DNA from: Pseudomonadota bacterium
Lineage (GTDB): Bacteria > Pseudomonadota > Alphaproteobacteria > Rhizobiales > Phreatobacteraceae
Direction of reading: 5' to 3'
Length of the DNA stretch: 22,732 nt
Assembly: GCA_023416965.1 (NCBI GenBank)
Contig: JAEZGJ010000201.1
Coordinates: 1 to 22,732, forward strand
A program made the translations under genes and the position numbers. This document shows positions 1 to 7,734 of this stretch, in pieces. The notes under the pieces were generated by a model that saw only the letters and a program-made list of their open reading frames with translations, did not search any database and was not told where the DNA came from. Position 1 is the first letter of the stretch, and every line of letters begins with the position of its first letter.

Positions 1-623
1 GCCGCCGGCTGGCGCACGAGATCCGTCGCGGGGCGCGCGGGGGCGGCTGACGGGGCGGCCTGCGGCGCCGCGGCCATGGAATAGGTGGGGATGACCAGGC
101 TCTGCCCGGCGGAGAAGGGCTGGTTGCCGGAGACACCGTTCGCCTGGGCGATGGCCGCGGCGGGAACGCCGTAGCGGCGCGACAGCACCTCGGGCGTATC
201 ACCCTGGGCGGCGGTGATGGTCGTGCCGCCGGCGGCGGACCAGGTGCCGCGGCCGTTCGCTGCCGGAGCGGTCGCCATCTGGCGGACGGCGGGCGTCGCG
301 GGATTGGAGGAGCCGAAGGGCTGTCGCGCCGTCACCGTTCCGGTGGTCAAGCCCGAATCGGCCCCGCGCCCGAAGGGCGAGCCACCCTGCGCCGCGGCGG
401 GCGGTGGCGAGGTGACGACGAAGTCCCGGGCGGGAAGCGGCTGGGCCTCGACCTGGGCCACGGGCGCCGCCTCCACCTGGGGCGGGGGCGCGCTGGCGAC
501 CTGTCGCGTCGCGAAGGGGTTTTCGTCGAACCGCGCCACGTCGGTGCTGCAGGCAGCGCCGAGGCCGGAGACCGCGATGACGAGGACGAGCCGGGACAGC
601 CCGGGAAACGCACGAGGACGCAT
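1..623 (-). CDS. LysM-domain lipoprotein, NlpD-like (partial, C-terminus outside window)
   Basis: The reading frame starts at the ATG at 623 and runs off the left edge after about 207 codons. It opens with a basic, hydrophobic signal peptide ending in a lipobox-like GLGAAC, so Cys25 is the likely lipidated residue and the protein is probably an outer-membrane lipoprotein. A low-complexity Ala/Pro/Gln linker follows. A LysM peptidoglycan-binding repeat lies at about residues 140-187, recognisable from ITAAQGDTPEVLSRRYGV and the closing QSLVIPTY. In NlpD/EnvC-type proteins a C-terminal M23 peptidase-like domain follows LysM; that part would lie left of position 1 and cannot be checked. Position after serS, surE and pcm is the usual place of nlpD in Hyphomicrobiales, which supports the name. 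The family activates cell-wall amidases during division. A 94-bp gap separates it from the pcm-like gene, so it may also have its own promoter. Confidence 0.8.
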   Translation of the reverse strand, partial: MRPRAFPGLSRLVLVIAVSGLGAACSTDVARFDENPFATRQVASAPPPQVEAAPVAQVEAQPLPARDFVVTSPPPAAAQGGSPFGRGADSGLTTGTVTARQPFGSSNPATPAVRQMATAPAANGRGTWSAAGGTTITAAQGDTPEVLSRRYGVPAAAIAQANGVSGNQPFSAGQSLVIPTYSMAAAPQAAPSAAPARPATDLVRQPA

Positions 624-667
624 GGCTACTCTCACGCGGTACGCAACAAGTGACGACCCGATTTATG

Positions 668-679
668 ACCTGTTCAGGT
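668..679. promoter_or_regulatory. Short perfect inverted repeat in the pcm/nlpD gap
   Basis: ACCTG-TT-CAGGT is a perfect 5+2+5 palindrome located 45 bp upstream of the lipoprotein start, inside the only gap of the operon. It sits in an AT-richer stretch, as a promoter or operator would. It could be chance; no regulator family is recognised. Confidence 0.25.
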
Positions 680-717
680 TAAGGTTCGGTATTCACGGCG
701 CAGATTGTGAGGGAAAA

Positions 718-1365
718 TCAGAGGCGCCGGGCGACGCCGTGGACCGCCGGGTCGACATGGGCCACGGCGAAGGCGGTGCGCGCGGCCTGGGAGTCGGCCT
801 TGCCGGTCCGCACGATGACGCCGGCGGTGAGCGGCACCACCATGACGCCGTCCGGCGCCAGCTGCGCGAGGAGATGGGGCGGCGGATCGGAGACGGCGCA
901 GGTCAGGAGAATGCGGTCGTAGGGCGCGCGCTGGGGATAGCCCTCGAAGCCGTCGCCGAAGATCGTCTCGACCATGTCGTAGCCGAGGGCGCGCAGCCGG
1001 ACATGGGCGGCGTCGGCGAGGGTGCGCCAGCGTTCCACCGTGACGACGCTGGCGGCGAGCCGTCCCAGAATCGCGGCGGCATAGCCCGAGCCCGTGCCGA
1101 TATGGAGAACCCTGTGGGTCGGCCCGACGTCGAGGGCGTCGAGCATGGTGGCGAGCAGGGTCGGCCGCAGGATCGACTGGCCCATGGCGATGGGCAGGGC
1201 GATGTCCTCGTCGGCGAGGGCGAAGTGGCGCTCATCGACGAAGGGCACCCGTGGCACCTGTTCCATCGCCTTGAGCACGCGGCGGTCCGACAGGCCGGAT
1301 TGCCGCAGCATGAGGACGAATTCGGCAGCGGCCAGGAAATGCTCCGGTCCGGGCGCCGCGTTCAT
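718..1365 (-). CDS. pcm: Protein-L-isoaspartate O-methyltransferase family protein (divergent Pcm)
   Basis: A 215-residue class I SAM-dependent methyltransferase of the PCMT family, which repairs isoaspartyl damage in proteins. The SAM-binding motif I appears as RVLHIGTGSGYAA at residues 85-97, followed by VVTVER at 107-112. The N-terminal half has the family pattern VPFVDERHFALADEDIALPI. Two hallmark sites differ from classical Pcm: the acidic residue of motif I (VLEIGTGSGY in E. coli) is His88 here, and the GQTISQP substrate loop reads GQSILRP. Family membership is clear, but isoaspartyl activity is less certain. The start lies 8 bp after the surE stop, so the gene is expressed with serS and surE. 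Confidence 0.88.
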   Translation of the reverse strand: MNAAPGPEHFLAAAEFVLMLRQSGLSDRRVLKAMEQVPRVPFVDERHFALADEDIALPIAMGQSILRPTLLATMLDALDVGPTHRVLHIGTGSGYAAAILGRLAASVVTVERWRTLADAAHVRLRALGYDMVETIFGDGFEGYPQRAPYDRILLTCAVSDPPPHLLAQLAPDGVMVVPLTAGVIVRTGKADSQAARTAFAVAHVDPAVHGVARRL

Positions 1366-1373
1366 CGGTGGCC

Positions 1374-2156
1374 TCAGCTGCCGGGGGCGCGGTCGCCGGC
1401 GAAGACGGCGGCGAGGCGCGTCATCGTCGGTTCGTCGGTCATGTTGATCTCGAGCGGCGTCACCGAGACATAGCCCTCGGAGAGGGCCCAGAGGTCGGTG
1501 CCGTTCTCGATGCGGTGGCGGTTCCGCACGAAGGCGATCCAGTAATAGGGATTGCCGCGCCCGTCGTGGCGGGGATCGATGGTCAGGATCTCCTGGTCGC
1601 GGCGGCCCTGTGCCGTGACCTGGATGCCGCGGACCTGGTCAGGGCTGCGATTGGGAAAGTTGATGTTGATGAGCGAGCCCGGCCGCAGCCCCTCCTCGAG
1701 GATGGTGCGGATGATGCCGGGCGCATGGGCTTCGGCGGTCTCGTAGGGAACCGTGTGGCGGCTCTCCGGCCCATAGGCCTGCGACAGGGCGACGGACGGG
1801 ATGCCGAGGATTGTGCCTTCCATGGCGCCCGCGATGGTGCCGGAATAGCCGACGTCCTCGGCGACGTTCTGGCCGCGGTTGACGCCGGAAATGACGAGGT
1901 CGGGCCCCTCCCCCGCCATGATGTGCTTGACCGCCATGATGACGCAGTCGGTGGGTGTGCCGCGCACGGCGTAGCGCTGCTCGCCGACCTCGCGCAGGCG
2001 CAACGGATCGTTCAGCGACAGCGAATGCGAGACGCCGGACTGGTCGGTCTCGGGCGCCACCACCCAGACGTCTTCCGACAGCGTGCGGGCGATGTTCTCG
2101 GCCGCCAGGAGGCCGGGCGCGTGGATGCCGTCGTCATTGGTAACCAGGATGCGCAT
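1374..2156 (-). CDS. surE: 5'/3'-nucleotidase SurE
   Basis: A 260-residue survival protein E, a divalent-metal-dependent phosphatase that hydrolyses nucleoside 5'- and 3'-monophosphates and short polyphosphate in the cytosol. The N-terminal MRILVTNDDG carries the metal ligands Asp8 and Asp9; Ser40 (DQSG) and Asn93 in SGVNRGQN complete the usual metal site, followed by the conserved GYSGTIAGAMEG. Length is normal for the family. The start ATG overlaps the serS stop by one base (TGATG), pointing to translational coupling. A longer in-frame extension upstream exists but runs inside serS and is not used. The serS-surE-pcm order is common in alphaproteobacteria. Confidence 0.97.
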   Translation of the reverse strand: MRILVTNDDGIHAPGLLAAENIARTLSEDVWVVAPETDQSGVSHSLSLNDPLRLREVGEQRYAVRGTPTDCVIMAVKHIMAGEGPDLVISGVNRGQNVAEDVGYSGTIAGAMEGTILGIPSVALSQAYGPESRHTVPYETAEAHAPGIIRTILEEGLRPGSLININFPNRSPDQVRGIQVTAQGRRDQEILTIDPRHDGRGNPYYWIAFVRNRHRIENGTDLWALSEGYVSVTPLEINMTDEPTMTRLAAVFAGDRAPGS

Positions 2157-3445
2157 CAGGCTTTCTCGATCCGTGTGAGGCCGCCCATATAGGGCTGCAG
2201 GACGGCGGGAACGGCGATGGCCCCGCCATCCTGCTGATAGGTTTCCATCACCGCGATCAGGGCGCGGCCGACGGCGGTGCCCGAGCCGTTCAGCGTATGG
2301 ACGAATTGCGGCGCCGGCTGCTTGTTGTCGGTGGCCTTCGGCCGGTAGCGGGCATTCATCCGGCGGGCCTGGAAGTCGCCGCAGACCGAGCAGGAGGAGA
2401 TCTCGCGATAGGCCTTCTGACCCGGCAGCCAGACCTCGATGTCGTAGGGCTTGCGCGCCGAAAAGCCCATGTCGCCGGTGCACAGCGTCACGACCCGATA
2501 GTGCAGGTCGAGGCGCTTCAGCACCTCCTCGGCGCAGGCGAGCATGCGCTCGTGCTCGTCGAGGGACTGTTCAGGGGCGGTGATGGAAACGAGCTCGACC
2601 TTCAGGAACTGGTGCTGGCGCAGCATACCGCGGGTGTCGCGGCCGGCGGCGCCCGCCTCCGAGCGGAAGCACTGGGTGGCGGCGGTGAGTCGCAGCGGCA
2701 GCACGTCCTCGGCGACGATCTCCTGCGCCACCATGTTGGTCAGCGTCACCTCGGCGGTCGGGGTGAGCCACAGGCCCTCGCGGGTGACGAACATGTCCTC
2801 CGCCGCCTTCGGCAACTGGCCGGTGCCGTAAGGCGCGGCGTCCTTCACCAGGACCGGCGGGTTGATCTCGGTATAGCCGTGGGTGTCGGTGTGCAGGTCG
2901 AGCATGAACTGGGCGAGCGCCCGCTCCATGCGCGCGAGATGCTTCTTGAGGAGGACGAAGCGGGCGCCCGAGAGCTTCGCCGCGACCTCGAAATCCATCT
3001 GGCCCAGGGCCTCGCCGAGCTCGAAATGTTCCTTCGCGCCGTCGATCTGCCGCGGCGTGCCGAAGCGGTGGCGCTCGACATTGGCGGTCTCGTCCGGACC
3101 GACCGGCACGTCCGCCAGCGGCATGTTGGGAATGACCTCGAGGGCGGCGGTGAGCTCGGCGCTGGCCTTGCGTTCGGCGACCTCGGCCTCGGCCATGCGG
3201 TCCTTCAGGGCGGCGACCTCGGCCTTGAGGGCATCGGCGCGGGCCATGTCCTTCTGGCCCATGGCCTGGCCGATCTCCTTGGAGGCGGCATTGCGGCGTT
3301 CCTGCGCGGCCTGGAGGGTGGAGACCGCAGCCTTGCGGGCATCGTCCAGCGCCAGCAGGGAGGCGGCGAGCGGCTCGCGCCCGCGCGCCGCGAGGGCGGC
3401 GTCGAAAGCCTCCGGATTGTCCCTGATCCAGCGAATGTCGTGCAT
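2156..3445 (-). CDS. serS: Seryl-tRNA synthetase (bacterial type)
   Basis: A 429-residue class II aminoacyl-tRNA synthetase that charges tRNA-Ser, and tRNA-Sec where present. Residues 1 to about 105 form the long helical, Ala/Lys/Glu-rich arm that reads the tRNA-Ser variable loop. The catalytic core holds TPTAEV at 228-233, motif 2 (FRSEAGAAGRDTRG at 260-273 with RQHQF after it) and motif 3 (NGSGTAVGRALIAVMETYQ at 386-404). Length and motifs are those of a normal, active enzyme. It is the first gene of the minus-strand operon with surE and pcm. The window also holds a SerRS-like enzyme at 9546-10463 that lacks the tRNA arm and is not redundant with this one. Confidence 0.98.
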   Translation of the reverse strand: MHDIRWIRDNPEAFDAALAARGREPLAASLLALDDARKAAVSTLQAAQERRNAASKEIGQAMGQKDMARADALKAEVAALKDRMAEAEVAERKASAELTAALEVIPNMPLADVPVGPDETANVERHRFGTPRQIDGAKEHFELGEALGQMDFEVAAKLSGARFVLLKKHLARMERALAQFMLDLHTDTHGYTEINPPVLVKDAAPYGTGQLPKAAEDMFVTREGLWLTPTAEVTLTNMVAQEIVAEDVLPLRLTAATQCFRSEAGAAGRDTRGMLRQHQFLKVELVSITAPEQSLDEHERMLACAEEVLKRLDLHYRVVTLCTGDMGFSARKPYDIEVWLPGQKAYREISSCSVCGDFQARRMNARYRPKATDNKQPAPQFVHTLNGSGTAVGRALIAVMETYQQDGGAIAVPAVLQPYMGGLTRIEKA

Positions 3446-3546
3446 GGTCGTCCCGCAGTCTGCGCCCGGCGGATTCCTAAGCGGAATTCGCCGCGCAAGC
3501 GGCTTAAGCGAGGCTCACCGCCAAGGCAAGCGCGGCCTCCCCGCGA

Positions 3547-4236
3547 TCAGGCCTCGAAGGGGAAACGGGCGAGGATGGCGAACCGCCCTGCCCTGTCCGG
3601 CTGGCGGAAGACGCAGAGCGCGTCGACCGGCATCGGCGCGGCGACCGCCCCATAACGCTCCGCCAGGGCGGCGCGGACAGGCTCGCGCCGCGCCTCGTCG
3701 AGCCGGCCGGTCAGGGTCATGTGGAAGCGGAAGTCCTCGAAGACATGCGGATAGCCCCAGGCGTCGAGCCGGGCGATCTGCCGCTCGCTGAGCGGCGAGC
3801 GCAGGCGTCGGTCGCGATCCGCCGCCGTGAGCGGGGCGCGAAAGGCGTCGAAGTCCCGCACGCAATCGGCGGCGAGCGCGTCGAGGTCCGGCGCGGGTCC
3901 CTCCGGGACCAGCGCGACGAAAGCGCCGATGAACGAGACCTTCAGGGCGGCGACCGTGAAGGCCCGCCGCCGCTCGGCGAAGAGCATGGCCGCCTCGAGG
4001 AGTTCGGCCTCGCTCCTGCCCTCGGCCAGGGCGAAGGGCGCCTTCAGCGTGCCGTGGAAACCGTAGCGGCGCGGGTCTTCTGTAAGATTCGGCCAGTCCG
4101 GTGCGTCGCAGGGCGAGCCGTCGGGAAAGGGGCGATCGGCCGCTGCGGCGGCGTCATAGCCGATGACGGAGGAGCCGAAGCGCCAGAGCGGCGTGTCGGG
4201 TGCGGGTGCGGCATAGAGGGCGTAGCGGGCGGTCAT
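3547..4236 (-). CDS. DUF1045 family protein (2H phosphoesterase; phosphonate-operon-type protein)
   Basis: A 229-residue member of DUF1045, a branch of the two-histidine (2H) phosphoesterase / RNA-ligase-like superfamily often found beside phn genes. The opening RYALYAAPAPDTPLWRFGSS and YGFHGTLKAPF are typical of the family. The two HxT motifs of the 2H active site are both present, at His61-Gly-Thr63 and His172-Met-Thr174, so it is probably catalytically competent on a 2',3'-cyclic or similar phosphodiester. Its exact substrate is unknown to me. No phosphonate gene is visible nearby: it stands alone, 101 bp upstream of serS on the same strand and divergent from mnmA. Confidence 0.88.
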   Translation of the reverse strand: MTARYALYAAPAPDTPLWRFGSSVIGYDAAAAADRPFPDGSPCDAPDWPNLTEDPRRYGFHGTLKAPFALAEGRSEAELLEAAMLFAERRRAFTVAALKVSFIGAFVALVPEGPAPDLDALAADCVRDFDAFRAPLTAADRDRRLRSPLSERQIARLDAWGYPHVFEDFRFHMTLTGRLDEARREPVRAALAERYGAVAAPMPVDALCVFRQPDRAGRFAILARFPFEA

Positions 4237-4335
4237 GGAGGCCTGTTAGCGGCCGCGTGTGACCGTCTCAAGTCTTGCCCGGCGCCGCTGGGGGCGAACG
4301 GCGCGACAATCGCACCCACCTTGGCGAGCGAATGC

Positions 4336-4364
4336 TTTGCGGCGGCGGCGGCGCGGCCTATATA
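4336..4364 (+). promoter_or_regulatory. Possible promoter of mnmA
   Basis: TTTGCG (4336-4341) and TATATA (4359-4364) are 17 bp apart and lie 27 bp upstream of the mnmA ATG, within the 154-bp divergent gap. The -10 element resembles the alphaproteobacterial CTATAT form; the -35 match is weak and the spacer is a GCG run. Confidence 0.35.
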
Positions 4365-4390
4365 GCGCCTTCAGACGAGAAACCCGCCCG

Positions 4391-5563
4391 ATGCTGAACA
4401 GCCTCGACATCGCCAAGCCCCCCTCCGCGACCCGCGTGGTCGTCGCCATGTCCGGCGGCGTCGATTCGTCGGTCGTGGCAGGCCTCATGGCCGAACAGGG
4501 CTACGACGTGGTGGGCGTGACACTGCAGCTCTACGACCACGGCGCGGCGATCCACCGCAAGGGTGCCTGCTGCGCCGGCCAGGACATCCACGACGCGCGC
4601 CGCGTCGCCGAGCGGCTCGGCATTCCCCATTACGTCCTCGACTACGAGGAGCGGTTCAGGAAGGCGGTGATCGACCGCTTCGCCCAGTCCTATGCGGAGG
4701 GCGAGACGCCCATCCCCTGCATTGACTGCAACCGCCACGTGAAGTTCACCGACCTCCTGGTGACGGCCCGCGACCTCGGTGCGGATGCGCTCGCGACCGG
4801 TCATTACGTGTCGAGCCGCCCCACCGCCTCCGGCCGCCGGGCGCTGTTCCAGCCGGCCGACGCCGATCGCGACCAGAGCTATTTCCTCTTCGCCACGACG
4901 TCCGACCAGCTCGACCTGCTGCGCTTCCCGCTCGGCACCATGACCAAGCCGGAGACGCGCGACCACGCGCGCCGCTTCGGCCTCGCCATCGCCGACAAGG
5001 CCGACAGCCAGGACATCTGCTTCGTGCCCACCGGCCGCTACACCTCCATCGTCGAGAAGCTGAAGCCCGAGGCGGCGGAGGCCGGCGACATCGTCCATGT
5101 CGACGGCCGGGTGCTCGGGCGCCACGAGGGCGTGATGCGATTCACCGTGGGCCAGCGCCGCGGCATCGGCATCGCCGCCAGCGAGCCCCTCTATGTCGTC
5201 GGGCTCGACGCCACCCGCCGGCAGGTGATCGTGGGCCCGCGCGAGGCGCTCGCCACCCACGCCGTCTCGCTGCGCGACTTCAACTGGCTCGGCGACACGC
5301 CGCTGACCGAGGGCGAGACGCTGGCCTGTTTCGCCAAGGTCCGATCGACCCGCCCGCCGCGCCCGGCGCGCCTCAGCCTCGTCGCCGGCGAGGTGGAGAT
5401 CGAACTGCTCGACGGTGAGGACGGCGTGGCGCCCGGCCAGGCCTGCGTGCTCTATGACGGCGCCGAGGGCATGGCGCGGGTGCTGGGCGGCGGCTTCATC
5501 CGCCGGCGCCAGCCGGTCGCCGACGGCCGCCCCGCCGCCGCCGCCCTTCAGGCTACGATCTGA
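4391..5563 (+). CDS. mnmA: tRNA-specific 2-thiouridylase MnmA
   Basis: A 390-residue enzyme that makes 2-thiouridine at wobble position 34 of tRNA-Lys, -Glu and -Gln, using ATP and sulfur passed from a relay protein. The PP-loop SGGVDSS is at residues 21-27. The catalytic Cys pair is present as Cys113 (PCIDCN) and Cys210 (SQDICF), matching Cys102 and Cys199 of the E. coli enzyme with a constant offset of 11. TGHY and FTVGQRRG are also conserved. I chose the ATG at 4391 because the family-like sequence begins shortly after it and the upstream in-frame extension has no resemblance to MnmA. The next gene follows after 11 bp. Confidence 0.97.
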   Translation: MLNSLDIAKPPSATRVVVAMSGGVDSSVVAGLMAEQGYDVVGVTLQLYDHGAAIHRKGACCAGQDIHDARRVAERLGIPHYVLDYEERFRKAVIDRFAQSYAEGETPIPCIDCNRHVKFTDLLVTARDLGADALATGHYVSSRPTASGRRALFQPADADRDQSYFLFATTSDQLDLLRFPLGTMTKPETRDHARRFGLAIADKADSQDICFVPTGRYTSIVEKLKPEAAEAGDIVHVDGRVLGRHEGVMRFTVGQRRGIGIAASEPLYVVGLDATRRQVIVGPREALATHAVSLRDFNWLGDTPLTEGETLACFAKVRSTRPPRPARLSLVAGEVEIELLDGEDGVAPGQACVLYDGAEGMARVLGGGFIRRRQPVADGRPAAAALQATI

Positions 5564-5574
5564 CCGGAGTTTCC

Positions 5575-6207
5575 ATGCAAGCCGCCGAGCTCGACGCCAA
5601 ATCGATCCAGAAGGCCTATGCGCGCTGGGCCCCGATCTACGATCCCATCTTCGGGCGCATCACCACGACCGGCCGCAAGGCGGCGGTGGCGGCCGCCTCG
5701 CGGGTCGGTGGCCGGATCCTCGAGGTGGGCGTCGGCACCGGCATCGCGCTGCCGGACTACACGCGCGATTGCCGGGTAATCGGCCTCGACCTGTCGTTCG
5801 ACATGCTGAAGATCGCCCGCCGGCGCGTCGACGAGGGTCTCGCCAACGTCGAGGGCATCCTGCAGATGGATGCCGGCCGCCTCGCCTTCGGCGACGCCAC
5901 CTTCGACTGCGTCGTCGCCATGTATCTCATCACCGTGGTCCCGGACCCCGAGGGCGTGATGGCCGAGCTGAACCGGGTGTGCAAGCCCGGCGGCGAGGTC
6001 ATCCTGGTCAACCATTTCGCCGCCGAGGGCGGCATCCGCGCCCTCGTCGAGAAGGCGGCGGCGCCCTTCGGCGACAAGCTCGGCTGGCATCCCGACTTCT
6101 CCTTCGACCGCGTCATGGGCGAGAAGGAGCTGACCATGGTGGAGAAAAAGCCGGCCGGCTTCGGCGGGCTGTTCACGCTGGTGCGGTTCAAGAAGGCCGG
6201 GGCCTGA
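5575..6207 (+). CDS. pmtA: Phospholipid N-methyltransferase, PmtA type
   Basis: A 210-residue class I SAM methyltransferase resembling the Rhodobacter/rhizobial PmtA that methylates phosphatidylethanolamine toward phosphatidylcholine. Features are YARWAPIYDPIFG near the N-terminus, motif I ILEVGVGTG at residues 48-56, GLDLS at 70-74, the post-core CVVAMYLITVVPDPE, and KPGGEVILVNHF. The C-terminal LGWHPDF segment also fits PmtA. A Shine-Dalgarno CGGAG lies 5 bases before the ATG. It follows mnmA by 11 bp and is probably co-transcribed. A generic ubiquinone/menaquinone-type methyltransferase is the alternative, but the VAMYLITVVPDPE and VNHF motifs favour PmtA. Confidence 0.85.
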   Translation: MQAAELDAKSIQKAYARWAPIYDPIFGRITTTGRKAAVAAASRVGGRILEVGVGTGIALPDYTRDCRVIGLDLSFDMLKIARRRVDEGLANVEGILQMDAGRLAFGDATFDCVVAMYLITVVPDPEGVMAELNRVCKPGGEVILVNHFAAEGGIRALVEKAAAPFGDKLGWHPDFSFDRVMGEKELTMVEKKPAGFGGLFTLVRFKKAGA

Positions 6208-6268
6208 CGCCCAAGGCCCGGCGGGACGGGCCGCGCGCACAGGGCGAAAAAAGCACGGCCGGATCGGC

Positions 6269-6298
6269 TTGACACCCCTTCGGCCCCGACCTTATATC
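6269..6298 (+). promoter_or_regulatory. Promoter of tRNA-Met
   Basis: A perfect TTGACA (6269-6274, preceded by C as in the alphaproteobacterial CTTGAC consensus) is followed after 18 bp by TATATC (6293-6298). It lies 41 bp upstream of the tRNA and directly after pmtA, so the tRNA has its own housekeeping promoter. Confidence 0.65.
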
Positions 6299-6339
6299 CG
6301 CGCTCTCGCGACCGGCTCGCCGGCCGCAGGCCCTTTTGG

Positions 6340-6416
6340 GGCGGGGTAGCTCAGTTGGTGAGAGCGCAGGATTCATAACCCTGAGGTCGGCAGTTCGACT
6401 CTGCCTCCCGCTACCA
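6340..6416 (+). tRNA. tRNA-Met (CAT), elongator type
   Basis: A 77-nt cloverleaf with encoded CCA. The acceptor stem pairs GGCGGGG with TCCCGCT, including G1-U72 and G7-U66 wobbles. The D arm begins TAGCTCAG; the anticodon CAT is at 6374-6376 in the loop TTCATAA; the T arm is GGCAG-TTCGACT-CTGCC. The top anticodon-stem pair below the loop is A31-C39, a mismatch. An initiator tRNA would have a 1-72 mismatch and three G-C pairs next to the anticodon loop; neither is seen. A tRNA-Ile(CAU) reading after lysidine modification is less likely given overall resemblance to elongator Met tRNAs. Confidence 0.93.
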
Positions 6417-6477
6417 AACGGCCGGTCCGGCAGCCGGCGGCAAGCCCCGCTGCCCGTCTCCTCCCCCGACTGAAGCC

Positions 6478-7734
6478 CTAACCCTCACCGCCCGAAGCGC
6501 CCACGACGCGGTTGCGCCCCTGGCGCTTGGCCACGTAGAGGCGCGAATCCGCCCGGCTGAGAAGGTCCGGCAGGGTCGTCGCGTCTTCCGGAGCGGTGGC
6601 GACGCCGATGCTGACGGTGGGCGCCGCCTCGAACTCGCGTGCGAGGACGTCCTGGACGGAGGTGCGCAGGCGTTCGGCAAGGTTCATGGCGCCGGCCGGC
6701 GACAGGCCGTCGCAGAGGAGGACGAACTCCTCGCCTCCATAGCGGAACATGCGGTCCTGCGCGCGGATCTCGGCGCGCAGGCACTCGCCGGCGCGGCGCA
6801 GAACCGCGTCGCCGACGACGTGGCCGAAGCGGTCGTTGATGGCCTTGAAATGATCGATGTCCAGGATGAGCAGGCTCATCCGGCGCCCGCCGGCATAGGA
6901 CTCGGTGAGCATGGCGGGGCCGAGGGCCTCGAAGCGCTCGCGCGTGAGGGCGCCGGTGAGGACGTCGTGGCTGCTCTTGCCCAGCAGTTCCTCGTATTTG
7001 TGGCGGTAGGTGAGCTTGTGGAAGATGTCCGCCAGCGGCTCGGGGGGCGTCTCCGCCTTCTTCCGCTCGAACAGGGCCAGGTAGAGGCCGATATAGACGG
7101 CATAGACCAGGGCGGCCCCCATCTTGGCGATCCAGCCGCCGATCAGCGCGTCGAAGGGCCTGCCCGTGACCCAGCGCAGTCCGACAAAGAAGGCCGCCTG
7201 GTCGAAGGTGAGGATGACCGCGAGGCTGAGCCCGGCGCGCAGCACCACCGAGCGGGGCAGCAGGCTGCGCAGCCGCTCGTAGACGAGGATCAGGGCGATG
7301 GCGTCGATGAAGAGAAGCGTCGTGCCCCAGACCATCAGCACGCCCATCTGGTTGATGAGGGCGAGATCGGGGTTGTAGCCCTGCAGCGAGACCGGCGGCC
7401 CGTAGAGGCGCAGCGTCGCAACCAGCGCCACCATGAGGAAATTGCCGATGAGCAGGCCGTAGATCGGCTGGCGGACCGTCTCCGCATCCTCGCGGATATA
7501 GAAGAGCAGGATGATGGCGAGCTTGCCGGAGAACAGCACGGTCGAGCCCGGCGACAGCAGGCCGAAGGGCAGCTGGATGAAGAAGACGGCGGCCAGATAG
7601 GTCTCGAGGAAATGCATCACGCCAAGGGCGCAGAGGAATGCGCCGAGGCCCATGGCGTGGCGCATCCGGAAGAGGACGGCCATGACCCCGAAATAAAGGA
7701 GCGACTGGGTCAGGAGGAGGACAATGCCGGACAT
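6478..7734 (-). CDS. Membrane diguanylate cyclase (GGDEF domain)
   Basis: A 418-residue inner-membrane protein expected to make cyclic di-GMP from two GTP. Residues 1 to about 222 contain roughly six or seven hydrophobic segments separated by short loops, with no recognised periplasmic sensor domain. The GGDEF domain spans about 255-412: LDIDHFKAINDRFGH with metal ligand Asp292, the active site GGEEF at 333-337, and SIGVA at 375-379. An RxxD inhibitory site (Arg324-Ala-Gln-Asp327) sits five residues before GGEEF, so product inhibition is likely. No EAL domain follows. It is transcribed away from the carrier-protein operon and shares with it a 361-bp divergent region. Cyclic di-GMP commonly controls exopolysaccharide synthesis, so a regulatory link to the genes on the right is plausible but unproven. 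Confidence 0.93.
   Translation of the reverse strand: MSGIVLLLTQSLLYFGVMAVLFRMRHAMGLGAFLCALGVMHFLETYLAAVFFIQLPFGLLSPGSTVLFSGKLAIILLFYIREDAETVRQPIYGLLIGNFLMVALVATLRLYGPPVSLQGYNPDLALINQMGVLMVWGTTLLFIDAIALILVYERLRSLLPRSVVLRAGLSLAVILTFDQAAFFVGLRWVTGRPFDALIGGWIAKMGAALVYAVYIGLYLALFERKKAETPPEPLADIFHKLTYRHKYEELLGKSSHDVLTGALTRERFEALGPAMLTESYAGGRRMSLLILDIDHFKAINDRFGHVVGDAVLRRAGECLRAEIRAQDRMFRYGGEEFVLLCDGLSPAGAMNLAERLRTSVQDVLAREFEAAPTVSIGVATAPEDATTLPDLLSRADSRLYVAKRQGRNRVVGASGGEG

Noticed and set aside
672..687. GTTC...GTTC pair resembling the alphaproteobacterial LexA box
   Set aside because: The spacer is 8 bases; the known box is GTTC-N7-GTTC, and the downstream gene is not a DNA-damage gene.
2157..2483. 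N-terminal extension of surE by 109 residues
   Set aside because: It overlaps the C-terminal coding region of serS, and SurE proteins start at MRILVTNDDG.
3490..3503. Small GCCGC-GCAA-GCGGC hairpin between DUF1045 and serS as a terminator
   Set aside because: Only five pairs and no T tract on either strand; insufficient for a terminator call.
4336..4356. GCG-rich microsatellite-like run upstream of mnmA
   Set aside because: A short imperfect trinucleotide run in GC-rich DNA is common and non-coding here; no further structure was seen.
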